Origin: Thermoanaerobaculales bacterium | GTDB taxonomy: Bacteria; Acidobacteriota; Thermoanaerobaculia; Thermoanaerobaculales; Sulfomarinibacteraceae | Direction: 5' to 3' | DNA length: 64,000 nucleotides | NCBI GenBank assembly: GCA_025456145.1 | Contig: JALOLD010000010.1 | Location: forward strand, 27,048 to 91,047 | Shown: positions 47,991-57,440 of the stretch, piece by piece | How positions within the stretch are numbered: the stretch's first letter is position 1 | Layout: every line of letters begins with the position of its first letter | The notes under the pieces: generated by a model | The model's database searches: none | Seen by the model: the letters and a program-made list of their open reading frames with translations, nothing else | What the model was told of the DNA's origin: nothing | Translations under genes and position numbers: made by a program

Positions 47991-50300
47991 TTATGCTGTC
48001 GGCTTTAACCAGCAGGCGAGCGCCGGCAGCAGGATGATCGCGCCGGCCATGTTGACCAGGAACATGAAGGTCAGCAGGATTCCCATGTCGGCCTGGAACT
48101 TGATCGGCGCGAAGATCCAGGTCGCGACGCCGACCGCCAGGGTGATGCCGGTGAAGACGACGCCGTTGCCGGTCACCGTCAGGGTGCTCCGGTAAGCCTC
48201 CTGGATCGACTGTCCCTTCTCGAGGAAGCTCTTGAACCGGCTGTAGATGTAGATGCCGTAGTCGACGCCGATCCCGACCCCGAGGGCGACCACCGGCAGG
48301 GTCGAGACCTTGAGCCCGATCTCGAGGATCGCCATCAGCGCATAGGCGAGGATCGACACCAGCGCCAGCGGGATGACGATCGCGAGGGTCGCCTTGAGCG
48401 AGCGGAAGGTGACCAGACAGAGCAGGATGATCGCGGCGAAGACCCAGAGCAGCATCGGGAACTGCGCCTCGGACACCGCCTCGTTGGTGGCGGCCATAAC
48501 GCCGACGTTGCCGGTGGCGAGCCGGAAGCGGAGGTCCTCGGTGCCATGCCGATCGCTGAACGCCTTGACCGCCGCGACCACCCGGTCGATGGTCTCGGCC
48601 TTGTGGTCGGCGGTGTAGATGTAGACCGGCATGACGCTGCAGTCGCCGTTGAGCAGCCCGGTCGAGGTGTCGATGTAGGTCACGGCCTGGGCCATGGTCG
48701 AGGGGTTTCTCGGGAGGACCCGCCACTTGAGGCCGCCCTCGTTCCATCCGGCGTTGATGATCTTGGCGACCCCGCCGATGCCGAACACCGACTGGACGCC
48801 CTCGACGTTGCGGATCGTCCACTCGAAGTCGTCGATCAGGGTCATCACCTCGTGCTCGGTGCAGGCCTCGGGGTGGGCCTCGATGATCGTCGTGATGACG
48901 TCGACGCCGATCGCGAAGTGGCTGGTGATGACGTCGGTGTCGATGTTGTACTGCGAGTCGGCGCGCAGCTCGGGCACGCCGGGGTGGAGGTCGCCGATCT
49001 TGATCTGTCGCGCCTTCCACGTCCCGACCGCGAACAGGGCCACCGCGACGATGGTGATGATCGCGGCCCAGCGCGGCTCGGCGACCCGGGCGAGGGAGTT
49101 CCACAGCGGGTCCATGTGGCTGTGGCGCCGCCTGAGCTTGAGGCTGAAGATCTCGTCGAGCCTGGTGAAGGAGAGCAGCACCGGGATCAGCACGAGATCG
49201 GTGAGGATGATGACCGCGACCCCGAGGCTGGCGGTGATCGCCATCTCCTGGATCATCTGGATGTCGATCAGCATGATGGTGATGAAGCCGATGGTGTCGG
49301 AGAGCAGGGCGATCCCGCCGGGCACCAGCAATCGCCTGAAGGTCGCCCGGGCGGCGGCCTCGCTGCCCGCCCCCTCGTAGACCTCGGCGCCGAACGCCGA
49401 CACCATCTGGACGCCGTGGCTGACCCCGATCGCGAAGACCAGGAACGGGACGAGGATCGACATCGGGTCGATGCCGAAGCCCATCAGCGTCAGCAGCCCG
49501 AGCTGCCAGATCACCGCCATCAGCGAGCAGCCGACGACGATCGTCGTCAGCCGGAAGCTCTGCGAGTAGACGTAGACGAAGATGGCGGTGATCAGGAAGG
49601 CGATCAGGAAGAACAGGACGACCCGCGATGCGCCCGCCGCGATGTCGCCGATGACCTTGGCGAAGCCGATGATGTGATAGTCGAAGTCGACCCCGACGTC
49701 GTGGTTGCTGTACTTCACGCGGATCGCCTCGAGCTGGTCGGCAACCCCGATGTAGTCGAGCCTTTCGCCGGTGTTGGGATCGATCTCGAGCAGCTCCGCG
49801 ACGATGAGCGCCGACGAAAAGTCGTTGGCGACCAGCCGCCCCATGTAGTTCGACTTGAGGATGTTCTCACGGACCTGGGCGAGCCCCTCGGGACTTGCCT
49901 CGAAGTCGTCGGGAATGACGTTTCCGCCCGAGATGCCGTCCTCGACGACCTCGGTAAAGCGGACGTTGGGGGTGAACAGCGACATGACCCGCGTGCGGTC
50001 GACGCCCGGGATGAAGAACACGTCGTCGGTGAGCTCGGCGAGCACCCTGAAGAAGTGGGGTGTGAAGATGTCTCCGTCCTTGGCGCGGACGGCGATGACC
50101 ACCTTGTTGGCGCCGCCGAAGGCGTCGCGGTACTCGAGGTAGGTCTTCATGTAGGGGTGCTCGAGGGGCAGCAGCTTGGCGAATCCGGCGTCGATCTTGA
50201 GGTTGGTGGCCTGCCACACCATGAGCACGGTCAGCGCGAGGAACAGGACCACCACCATTCGCCGGCGGGCGAAGATCAAGTTTTCCAGGTATTTGGTCAT
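47991..50300 (-). CDS. RND-superfamily (MMPL-type) transporter
   Basis: 769 residues from ATG 50300, preceded by GGGGGAGGACGAG. Two repeats, each of one N-terminal helix, a periplasmic loop and a five-helix bundle. The first helix is VVVLFLALTVLMVWQATNLK and the loop continues DAGFAKLLPLEHPYMKTY. The TM bundles include FLVFAIGVSHGVQMVSAFG and ALGVGIGVDYGIYIYSRF, the D/H-containing RND TM4 motif. Both repeats are present. RND proteins of this size, with YCF48 and DUF1329/DUF1302 neighbours, probably move lipids or hydrophobic molecules across the envelope. Substrate unknown. Confidence 0.9.
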   Translation of the reverse strand: MTKYLENLIFARRRMVVVLFLALTVLMVWQATNLKIDAGFAKLLPLEHPYMKTYLEYRDAFGGANKVVIAVRAKDGDIFTPHFFRVLAELTDDVFFIPGVDRTRVMSLFTPNVRFTEVVEDGISGGNVIPDDFEASPEGLAQVRENILKSNYMGRLVANDFSSALIVAELLEIDPNTGERLDYIGVADQLEAIRVKYSNHDVGVDFDYHIIGFAKVIGDIAAGASRVVLFFLIAFLITAIFVYVYSQSFRLTTIVVGCSLMAVIWQLGLLTLMGFGIDPMSILVPFLVFAIGVSHGVQMVSAFGAEVYEGAGSEAAARATFRRLLVPGGIALLSDTIGFITIMLIDIQMIQEMAITASLGVAVIILTDLVLIPVLLSFTRLDEIFSLKLRRRHSHMDPLWNSLARVAEPRWAAIITIVAVALFAVGTWKARQIKIGDLHPGVPELRADSQYNIDTDVITSHFAIGVDVITTIIEAHPEACTEHEVMTLIDDFEWTIRNVEGVQSVFGIGGVAKIINAGWNEGGLKWRVLPRNPSTMAQAVTYIDTSTGLLNGDCSVMPVYIYTADHKAETIDRVVAAVKAFSDRHGTEDLRFRLATGNVGVMAATNEAVSEAQFPMLLWVFAAIILLCLVTFRSLKATLAIVIPLALVSILAYALMAILEIGLKVSTLPVVALGVGIGVDYGIYIYSRFKSFLEKGQSIQEAYRSTLTVTGNGVVFTGITLAVGVATWIFAPIKFQADMGILLTFMFLVNMAGAIILLPALACWLKPTA

Positions 50301-50313
50301 CTCGTCCTCCCCC

Positions 50314-51348
50314 TCACCGGTGGTTCGCCGAGAGCTCGGCGACGGTTGCACGGTGCAGCCCAAACTCACCGACCAGCAACAGCTCGCCGTCGCCGACCTC
50401 GATCACCGAGGAGATTCCCCGGCGGGCCGGGCGCTGGAAGAGACCGAAGCTGTGGCCGCCGTCGGTGGAGGTCAGCACGGTACCGCCGAGACCGACGATC
50501 ACGATGGTTCCGTCGGCCAACCTGACCCCCGCGTTGAGGATCGCGACCGTCCCGGTGTCGATCTCGGCCCAGGTCGTCCCGCCGTCCTCGCTGCGGAAGA
50601 GGTGGCCGCGCAGACCGAAGGCGAGCAGGGTGTCGCCCTCGAGGGGGAGGAGGCCGAAGAACGAGCCCTCGTAGGGCGAGGGCAGCTCGCTCCAGCTCTC
50701 GCCGCCGTCGTCCGACCGGTAGAGCATCCCGGCTTCGGCGGCCATGTAGAGCGCCCCGGTGTCGGCGAGGGCGATGTGCTGGAGGTGCCAGTCGTCCTCG
50801 CCGATCGGCTCGAACTCCCAGGTCGCGCCGCCGTCGAAGGTCCGGAAGCGGCTGCCATAGGCGCCGATGGCGACCCCGTTGAGCTCGTCGGCGAACCAGA
50901 CGTCGAAGAGCGGCGCCTCGTCCTCGGGGGCCCAGTGGACCCGCTCCCAGGTCTCGCCGCCATCGGTGGTGCGGAGGATCACCGAGTCGTGCCCGACCGC
51001 AACGCCGACCTCCGGTCCGGCGAAGGCGATCGCAGTCAGCAGGGACCGGGTCGGAGCCTCGACCTGCCGCCAGCTCCGGCCGCCGTCGGTCGAGACCAGG
51101 ACGTGACCGCGCTCGCCGACCGCGACGAGGCGGCCGTCGACCGCCGCCACGTCGAGCATCAGCGAGCGCTCCGCGAGGGGCGCCATCACCGAGCGTTCGA
51201 GCGCTTCCCCGTCGTCGGCGACGACCGGTCCGGTGGCGAGCAGGACGATGACGCCGATGAGCGCCGAGAGAGCGCAGAGAGCTCGGCGGGTTGCCGTGAG
51301 ACGCCCCGACTGGCGGGCGCGAGCCATGCCCGAATGGTTGCTGTCCAT
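50314..51348 (-). CDS. YCF48/BNR-repeat beta-propeller protein
   Basis: 344 residues, with a signal peptide (LCALSALIGVIVLLATGPVVA). Repeated S-T-D-G-G-x-S/T-W blades: VSTDGGRSWRQ, RTTDGGETWER, RTFDGGATWEF, RSDDGGESWSE, RSEDGGTTWAE, TSTDGGHSFGL, six or more. This is the Ycf48/Hcf136-like propeller, secreted. In photosynthetic organisms Ycf48 aids photosystem II assembly; here it is not photosynthetic and likely a scaffold for the RND/DUF1329/DUF1302 complex. ATG 51348 is chosen; 13 bases separate it from the RND gene. Confidence 0.88.
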   Translation of the reverse strand: MDSNHSGMARARQSGRLTATRRALCALSALIGVIVLLATGPVVADDGEALERSVMAPLAERSLMLDVAAVDGRLVAVGERGHVLVSTDGGRSWRQVEAPTRSLLTAIAFAGPEVGVAVGHDSVILRTTDGGETWERVHWAPEDEAPLFDVWFADELNGVAIGAYGSRFRTFDGGATWEFEPIGEDDWHLQHIALADTGALYMAAEAGMLYRSDDGGESWSELPSPYEGSFFGLLPLEGDTLLAFGLRGHLFRSEDGGTTWAEIDTGTVAILNAGVRLADGTIVIVGLGGTVLTSTDGGHSFGLFQRPARRGISSVIEVGDGELLLVGEFGLHRATVAELSANHR

Positions 51349-51378
51349 CGTGTCAGTCTCCCGGTCCGAGTGGTCGAA

Positions 51379-51408
51379 CGCGGGCGGGCCGTCCTCGGCC
51401 CGCCCGCG
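51379..51408 (-). terminator. strong hairpin between DUF1329 and YCF48 genes
   Basis: A perfect 12-bp GC stem (CGCGGGCGGGCC / GGCCCGCCCGCG) with a 6-base loop. It lies in the 75-base gap inside an otherwise tight operon and may attenuate or stabilise the mRNA so that upstream OM proteins are made in excess. Confidence 0.6.
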
Positions 51409-51423
51409 GGTCAGGGCGGTCGA

Positions 51424-52791
51424 TCAGCGCTTACCGGAGCGGCGCAGCGAGGCCGGGTTGTAGTCCTCGGGGGTCCGCTTGATCGTAAAGTCGTACGGCG
51501 CGTTCTGGCCGTTGAGCCCGATCGCCAGATAGCGGCCGGCCTGGAGGTCGGTGTGGACCTCGAGGGATGTCCACAGACAGGGCACGTTGTAGTACTGCAT
51601 GGCGTGGCCCTCGGACACCCGCCACAGCTGGTCGCGGTTGTCGTACTGGTCGACGGCGACGATCTGCCAGCTGTCCTCGTCCAGGTAAAAGGTCCGACGC
51701 TTGTAGATGTGGCGGGCGCCCTCCTTGAGGGTCGCGTCGACCACCCACACCCGGTGCAGCTCGTATCGCGCCAGATCCTGATTGATGTGGAGCGGGGTCA
51801 GGATGTCTTTGTAAGGCACCGCCGGATCCTGCAGCCGGTACGAGTTGTAGGGGACGTAGATCTCCTTCTTGCCGACCAGCGCCCAGTCATAGCGGTCGGG
51901 CGCGCCGTTGAACATGTCGAGCTGGTCCGAGGTGCGCATCGAGTCGGCGGCGGTCCCCGGGTTGTCGTAGGCGACGTTCGGCGCCCGCCGGACCCGACGC
52001 TGACCCGGGTTGTAGAGCCAGGCGTTGCGGTGCTCTGCCACCTGGTTGAGCGTCTCCTGGACGAGCAGGATGCCACCGGCGAGCCGAGCGGGCGCCATCA
52101 CCTCCTGCTGGAAGAAGAGGATCCGGTTGTTGAGCTTTTCCTCGGTCATTCCCTCGAGCGAGTAGACCATGTAGAACTCGTCGTTGAACTCGACCAGGGT
52201 GTAGCTGCCGCCGCGGGTCGGTGCGGCCTGCGAGATCGAGCGGGCCGCCGCATCGGCGCGGTAACGGAGCAGGTGGTTCCAGATCGCCTCGATGCCCTGC
52301 TTGGGGATCGGGAAGGGGATGCCGTTGACCGCGCCGGTGACGCCGTAGCCGTTCTCGACCAGGCTTGCCGTGTCAGCGAACTCCTTCGTCTTGTCGTAGA
52401 TCCGCTGCGGCACGGCGGCGGTGCGGTGGCTCGGGTAGACGATCATCTTGTAGGTGTCGGGGTAGGTCTCGAAGAGGGCGCGCTGGCCGGGGGTGAGCTT
52501 GTCGGCGTGCTGGGCCAGGTTGGCCGCGGTGATGGTGAACAGCGGCTTTTCTCCGGCGAACGGGTCGGCGTAGTGCTGGTCCGGCGTCCAGCCCGCGGGA
52601 GCGGTGGTCAGGCCACCGGTCCAGGCCGGGATCGTGCCGGCGGCGTTGCCGGCCTTCTCACCGCCGAGCGGCGTCAGCGTCGTTCCGAGCTTGGCGATCT
52701 CCTCGGGCGTCAACCCGGCCCACACGGTCGCCGCCGATCCGGCGACCACGACCAGTGCGAGACCGAGAACGAGCTTCGCGTTGGTGCGCAT
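51424..52791 (-). CDS. DUF1329 (LolB-like fold) secreted protein
   Basis: 455 residues with a signal peptide (AKLVLGLALVVVAGSAATVWA). Typical DUF1329 features: LTPEEIAKLGTTLTPLGGEKAGNAAGTIPAWTGG at the start, IVYPSHRTAAVPQRIYD, NAWLYNPGQRRVRRAPNVAYDNPG, GKKEIYVPYNSYRL, HRVWVVDATLKEGARHIYKRRTFYLDEDSW and WTSLEVHTDLQAGRYL. The family is periplasmic, LolB-like, and accompanies DUF1302. It lies 12 bases downstream of the DUF1302 stop in one operon. Confidence 0.93.
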   Translation of the reverse strand: MRTNAKLVLGLALVVVAGSAATVWAGLTPEEIAKLGTTLTPLGGEKAGNAAGTIPAWTGGLTTAPAGWTPDQHYADPFAGEKPLFTITAANLAQHADKLTPGQRALFETYPDTYKMIVYPSHRTAAVPQRIYDKTKEFADTASLVENGYGVTGAVNGIPFPIPKQGIEAIWNHLLRYRADAAARSISQAAPTRGGSYTLVEFNDEFYMVYSLEGMTEEKLNNRILFFQQEVMAPARLAGGILLVQETLNQVAEHRNAWLYNPGQRRVRRAPNVAYDNPGTAADSMRTSDQLDMFNGAPDRYDWALVGKKEIYVPYNSYRLQDPAVPYKDILTPLHINQDLARYELHRVWVVDATLKEGARHIYKRRTFYLDEDSWQIVAVDQYDNRDQLWRVSEGHAMQYYNVPCLWTSLEVHTDLQAGRYLAIGLNGQNAPYDFTIKRTPEDYNPASLRRSGKR

Positions 52792-52803
52792 GTCTCCCTC
52801 CTT

Positions 52804-54732
52804 CTAGAACGAGAACTTGACAAAACCGCCGACGAAGTCGCGGTCGTTGATGAGGTTCCAGCGGTCGGCGCCGCCGTAGCTGGTGTAGCTGAGGTCGACC
52901 TCCCAGCGGTTCTGGTAGCTCGCGTTGAGACCGATGGTCAGCGCGGTGAAGCCTTCGAGGAAGGCGCCGCCGGGGCCGGGGGTGATGCCCTGGACGTCCT
53001 GCTGCCAGGCGAGCCGGGGCGACAGCTGCCACGCGCCGATCGCGTTGAAGTAGTCGAGGCGGGTCGCGAACCGGTAGCCCCACGAGAAGTCGTCGGCGAA
53101 GTGCTCGGCCTCCTCGTAGTCCTTGCCGGAGTGCGCGGCGCCCGGGTTGGTGGTCGACATGTAGGGGTTGCCGCTGGTGTAGGTGCCCGGCCCCTCGAAG
53201 CGCAGCTCGTCCTTCGACGGCATGTCGAACACCCAGTTGAACCCGGGCTCGAGCACGAACACCCACTGGTCGGCGCCGAGCGTATTGGCGAAGACCTTGG
53301 TCATCGTGAACTGGAGCTGCGACGAGTCGAGCAGGCGGTAGCCCTTGATATCGGTGCCGAAGGTGACGCCGCCCGGTACGACCTGGTTCTGCGCCGCGAA
53401 GACCGGGTTGATCGGCGACAGCGCGGCGAACAGCAGCTCGACGTCGTCGACCTGGTAGGGGGCGTCCTGCTTGTACGAGATCTCGCCCTGGAAGGCGATG
53501 CCGCTGGTGCCGAGCTGGCTGTTCCAGCTCAGGCCGTACTGGGTCATGTCCTCGGGGTACTCGGTGTACCAGGTGGCGGTGTGGGCGAAGGCGGAGACGC
53601 CGGCGGCCTGGGACGCCTGGACGGCCGCTCTGTCAACCTCGGGGCTGAGACCGGGCGGCACGCCGAAGTAGGCGTACACCGCGAGCGCGGCGTTGCGGCC
53701 GTCGATCGAGGCCTGCTGGGCGCCGGCCAGGGTGCCCGAGACGCCGTTGATGGTCGGCAGCCGGCTGTGGATGTTCATGTAGTAGAAGCCGAGCTCGGTG
53801 CCGCCCCAGCTCGGGATGAACCAGCGCAGGGCGAGACCGTACTGACCGCCGTCCTCGGGCTCGAGGTCGGTGCCGCGCGGGACGCCGATGAACGGGTAGT
53901 CCTTGGGCGGCTGGATGAAGAACGGCGACTCACCGGTGTCGGGGAAGCTGCCGAAGGCGAGGAAGACGTTCTCGCCGCCGAGACCGACGAAATCGTTGGT
54001 CGAGAAGTACGTCCCCGGCGGGTCGACCACCGTGTTCTCCCACTCGAACTGGTAGAAGCCCTCGACCGACAGGTTTTGGCCCAGCGCGAACGAGGCCCAG
54101 ACCATCCCATGCGGCCGGAAGGCCTCACGGAGCTCGGCGCCCGGGACGCGCAACGCCGACAGGTCGACCGAGTTGATCCCGCTCAGCCCGCCCTGGATGA
54201 AGGTGCTCTCGCCCCAGTTGAGGACCTGGCGGCCGACCCGGATCTCGCCGACCCCGAACTGCCACCACAGGTAGGCGTCGAGAAACTCCTCCCGGCTGCC
54301 GGCCCAGTCGAGGGCCTCGTCGGTCAGCTCGGTCCGGGCGCAGCAGTCGCCCATCAGCTCGAAGTCGTAGAAGGCCGAGCCGCGGGCGAACAGACCGATG
54401 CTGTGGCGGTCGCTGAGGTTGAGGCCGAAGTCGAGGTCGAGGGTCGCCTTGACCGTGTTGCTGACGATCCCGGTGTCGAAGTTGAGGTCGCCGTCGTCGC
54501 CGTTGACCGACCAGGCGGTGCCGCCCTCGAAGGGGCTGATGATGCTCGGGTCGCGGTCCTCGACCCGATAGGTGGCGCCCCATGACACCGTCGTGTCGAT
54601 GTTGAGCCGGTACTTGCCGGACGAGCCCGACAGGTCGACCGCCTCGCCGGGGACGGCGAGGAGCCCGATGGTGGCTGCGACGAGGACCCATCGTCCGGTC
54701 ACGCCGAGCCGTTGCGCAGAAGAAAATCTCAT
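52804..54732 (-). CDS. DUF1302 outer-membrane beta-barrel protein
   Basis: 642 residues; ATG 54732 follows AGGAGGGGGAG. A signal peptide is followed by VDLSGSSGKYRLNIDTTVSWGATYRVEDRDPSII, the DUF1302 opening. WWQFGVGEIRVGRQVLNWGESTFIQGGLSGINSVDLS is its core motif ('GRQVlnWGE'). Alternating beta strands run to the C-terminus, which ends VGGFVKFSF with the terminal Phe typical of outer-membrane barrels. The organism is therefore didermic. Likely a lipid or hydrophobic-compound porin working with DUF1329 and the RND pump. Confidence 0.93.
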   Translation of the reverse strand: MRFSSAQRLGVTGRWVLVAATIGLLAVPGEAVDLSGSSGKYRLNIDTTVSWGATYRVEDRDPSIISPFEGGTAWSVNGDDGDLNFDTGIVSNTVKATLDLDFGLNLSDRHSIGLFARGSAFYDFELMGDCCARTELTDEALDWAGSREEFLDAYLWWQFGVGEIRVGRQVLNWGESTFIQGGLSGINSVDLSALRVPGAELREAFRPHGMVWASFALGQNLSVEGFYQFEWENTVVDPPGTYFSTNDFVGLGGENVFLAFGSFPDTGESPFFIQPPKDYPFIGVPRGTDLEPEDGGQYGLALRWFIPSWGGTELGFYYMNIHSRLPTINGVSGTLAGAQQASIDGRNAALAVYAYFGVPPGLSPEVDRAAVQASQAAGVSAFAHTATWYTEYPEDMTQYGLSWNSQLGTSGIAFQGEISYKQDAPYQVDDVELLFAALSPINPVFAAQNQVVPGGVTFGTDIKGYRLLDSSQLQFTMTKVFANTLGADQWVFVLEPGFNWVFDMPSKDELRFEGPGTYTSGNPYMSTTNPGAAHSGKDYEEAEHFADDFSWGYRFATRLDYFNAIGAWQLSPRLAWQQDVQGITPGPGGAFLEGFTALTIGLNASYQNRWEVDLSYTSYGGADRWNLINDRDFVGGFVKFSF

Positions 54733-55036
54733 CTCCCCCTCCTCTTTCTTGGGTTGGCGACATGACCCGTCCGAGGTTGCCGCCGATGAGCCGGGTCGGG
54801 CTCACTCGCCGGCGCTCGGCGGGAAGACTGGAATGTGGTCGATGGTCGGCAGGAGTGGCACAGCATCGGGGTCGAGGCGGGTCGGTGGCTTCCGCTCGAG
54901 CTTCGTCGCAACTCGCATCCCTTCACCGGTCGGTGGCCCGGGGGTGTGACGGTGGAGACTCCGGTCGCAGTGCCGAGAATCACCTTAGCACATGCGGTTG
55001 AGATTTTCGCCCGGCCGGGAGAGGTGGGAAGGTCGG
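54733..55036. other. upstream region of the DUF1302 operon
   Basis: About 300 bases with no gene. A promoter for the minus-strand operon is expected here. The best candidate is TGCTAAGGT near 54987-54995 (extended -10-like), without a convincing -35. Confidence 0.35.
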
Positions 55037-57319
55037 TTACCCGAGGTCGATGTTCTGCTCCTCGACCAGGCGGTCGACGAGGATGGTCTGGAGGTGGTTG
55101 CGCGACAGGTGGATCCGGTCGAGCAGCTCGGCGGCCTGGTCGGCCGGCATCGGGCGCGCGATGTAGAAGCCCTGGACCTGGTCAACGCCGAGCTCACGCA
55201 GGCACTCGAGCTGGGCGTCGGTCTCGACGCCCTCGGCGATGGTCGTCTTACCGAGGTTCCGGCCGAGGTCGACGATGGTCCGGACGATCTCCATCGAGTC
55301 GACGTCCTCGATCATCCTCGAGACGAAGGAGTAGTCGATCTTGAGCGAGTCGATCTCGAAGCGCTTGAGATAGGCGAGCGACGAGTAGCCGGTGCCGAAG
55401 TCGTCGATCGACAGGCCGATGTCGAGGGCCGAGAGCTGGTCGAGCATCGCGGTTGCGTGCTCGGTGTTCTCCATCAGCACGCTCTCCGTGACCTCGAGCT
55501 TGATGTCGCGGCCGTAGAGCCCGCTCTGGCGGAGCGTGTGGTCGATGCGCGACACCAGCTCGAGCTGGAGGAACTGGGTGGTCGAGATGTTGAGACTGAT
55601 CGAGATCGGCGGGTCGAGGCGGTACTGGACCTGCCACGGACGGAGCTGCCGGCACGCCTCCTCGGCGACCAGACGGTCGATCTGGACCGCGATCCCCATC
55701 TCCTCGGCGACATGGATGAACTCGGTCGGCCGGACCAGCCCTCGCGTCGGGTGCCGCCACCGGGCGAGCACCTCGAACCCGACCAGGTTGCCCCGGTCGA
55801 GCGAGATGATGGGTTGGTAGAAGGGGAGGAACTCCTTGCGGGCGACCGCGCGCCTCAGGTCGTTCTCCAGCTCGAGGGTGGCGACGACCTCGGCGTGCAT
55901 CTTCTCGTCGAACACGGCATACCGGTTCCGGCCGAGCTCCTTGGCCCGGTACATCGCGTTGTCGGCGTCGCGCAGGAGGTTCTCCGGCTTGTCGTAGCCC
56001 GGGTGCCACATCGCGATCCCGGTGCTCACCGTGGCATAGGCCTCGGAACCGTCGAGCGTGAACGGCACCTGGAACTCCTGGTGCAGACGGCCCGCGATGC
56101 TCGTGGCGTCGCGCACCGACTCGACGTCCTCGGCGACGATCACGAACTCGTCGCCGCCGAACCGGCAGACCGTGTCGCTCGGCCGGCAGATCGACCTCAC
56201 CCGGTCGGCGATCGCCATCAGCAGCTTGTCGCCGACCAGGTGGCCGAGGCTGTCGTTGACGTTCTTGAAACGGTCGATGTCGAAGAACAGCACCGCGAAG
56301 GGCTTGTCCTTCATTCGCGAGGCGCGGGCGAAAGCGTGGCGCAGGCGATCGAGCAGGACGGTCCGGCTCGCCAGGCGGGTCAGAGGGTCGATCAGCAGGT
56401 TGGTGCGGGGCTCGTCGAAGGCCAGGTGATCCTCGGTGACGTCGGTGTGGCGGCAGACCAGCCGGAGGGTCTCGCCGGCGCCATCCCGAACCGTTTCGCC
56501 GCGCACCAGCAGGCGTCGCGAGGCTCCGTCCGCGCGGAACACCCGGTAGTGCCCCTCGAGCGAGTGCAGCTCACCGCGGGCCACCGAGTCGATCAGCTGC
56601 CGGATGCGGTCTCGGTCCTCCTCGTCGACGAGATCGAGCCAGCGGTCGACGGTCGTCTGTCGGTCGACCGGACCACCGATCAGTTTGTCCCACTCGGGGG
56701 AGAGGACGAGCTCGCCGGTGCGCAGATCGGCGTCCCACATCCCGTCCGCTTGCCCACCGCACGAGATGAGCAGCCGTTCATGGCTCTGGTGGAGATCGGC
56801 AAACGCCTTCTCGAGACGCAGGAACTGGCCGGCGATCTGCTCGTGCACGCGGATCCTCGCCTCGACCGCAGCCGGCTCGAGAGGCTCGGAGAGAACGTCG
56901 CAGTACCCGGCGTCGAGGATCGCCGAGGCCTCGGATCCCGAGTTCTCCTCGGCGATCGCGAGAACCTGGCAGGTCGGCGCCGAGCCCGGGTCGTGGTGGA
57001 GGCGACCGATCAGGTCGAGAGCGAGCCGGTCGGGCAACCGCCAGTCGATGATGGCAAGCTGTGGAGCGAGCCCGTCGATGTCGATCCCGTCGAGCTCGTC
57101 CGGGCCGCAGCTCGTGACGGTGTGGCGGCGGACCTTGAGCATCGACTCGACGAGCGACCGGACGTCGACGTCGTGCGACACCACGAGGCAGCGCAGCAAC
57201 GGGCGCTGGTCGCCGCCCGCCGCATTGCGCCCGCGTTGCGCATCGGGCGGGTCGTTGCGTCGGAGGTTTCCCTTCGGCGCCCGTTCAGCCTTGTTCGCCG
57301 AGGAATCGGACGGAATCAT
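55037..57319 (-). CDS. receiver-PAS-GGDEF-EAL signalling protein
   Basis: 760 residues from ATG 57319. The receiver-like domain (about 40-165) retains the central Asp (LAIIDWRLPD), but the acidic pair is changed to VVSHDVDV. A PAS domain (about 190-310) follows. Then GGDEF (about 320-475) with CRFGGDEFVIVAED, and EAL (about 490-750) with VGFEVLARWRHP (EVL in place of EAL, Glu retained), ISLNIS, LEVTES, IDDFGTGYSS, KIDYSFV and EGVET. It is likely a bifunctional or phosphodiesterase-biased c-di-GMP enzyme. TATAAT at 57337-57342 upstream is a good -10. Confidence 0.93.
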   Translation of the reverse strand: MIPSDSSANKAERAPKGNLRRNDPPDAQRGRNAAGGDQRPLLRCLVVSHDVDVRSLVESMLKVRRHTVTSCGPDELDGIDIDGLAPQLAIIDWRLPDRLALDLIGRLHHDPGSAPTCQVLAIAEENSGSEASAILDAGYCDVLSEPLEPAAVEARIRVHEQIAGQFLRLEKAFADLHQSHERLLISCGGQADGMWDADLRTGELVLSPEWDKLIGGPVDRQTTVDRWLDLVDEEDRDRIRQLIDSVARGELHSLEGHYRVFRADGASRRLLVRGETVRDGAGETLRLVCRHTDVTEDHLAFDEPRTNLLIDPLTRLASRTVLLDRLRHAFARASRMKDKPFAVLFFDIDRFKNVNDSLGHLVGDKLLMAIADRVRSICRPSDTVCRFGGDEFVIVAEDVESVRDATSIAGRLHQEFQVPFTLDGSEAYATVSTGIAMWHPGYDKPENLLRDADNAMYRAKELGRNRYAVFDEKMHAEVVATLELENDLRRAVARKEFLPFYQPIISLDRGNLVGFEVLARWRHPTRGLVRPTEFIHVAEEMGIAVQIDRLVAEEACRQLRPWQVQYRLDPPISISLNISTTQFLQLELVSRIDHTLRQSGLYGRDIKLEVTESVLMENTEHATAMLDQLSALDIGLSIDDFGTGYSSLAYLKRFEIDSLKIDYSFVSRMIEDVDSMEIVRTIVDLGRNLGKTTIAEGVETDAQLECLRELGVDQVQGFYIARPMPADQAAELLDRIHLSRNHLQTILVDRLVEEQNIDLG

Positions 57320-57336
57320 GACACTCCCGGATGAGC

Positions 57337-57342
57337 ATTATA
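57337..57342 (-). promoter_or_regulatory. -10 element of the GGDEF-EAL gene
   Basis: A consensus TATAAT read on the minus strand, 18 bases from the start codon. No matching -35 hexamer is evident, so an activator may be needed. The short leader carries GGGAG before ATG 57319. Confidence 0.5.
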
Positions 57343-57440
57343 GATTGGAACGACAGATTCCCGTTATCGAGCCGGTCCGCGTCGCCGAAGGATACGTGTA
57401 AAATCCACCGAGCTTCGCTTCGAGAGGAGGAACCTCACCC

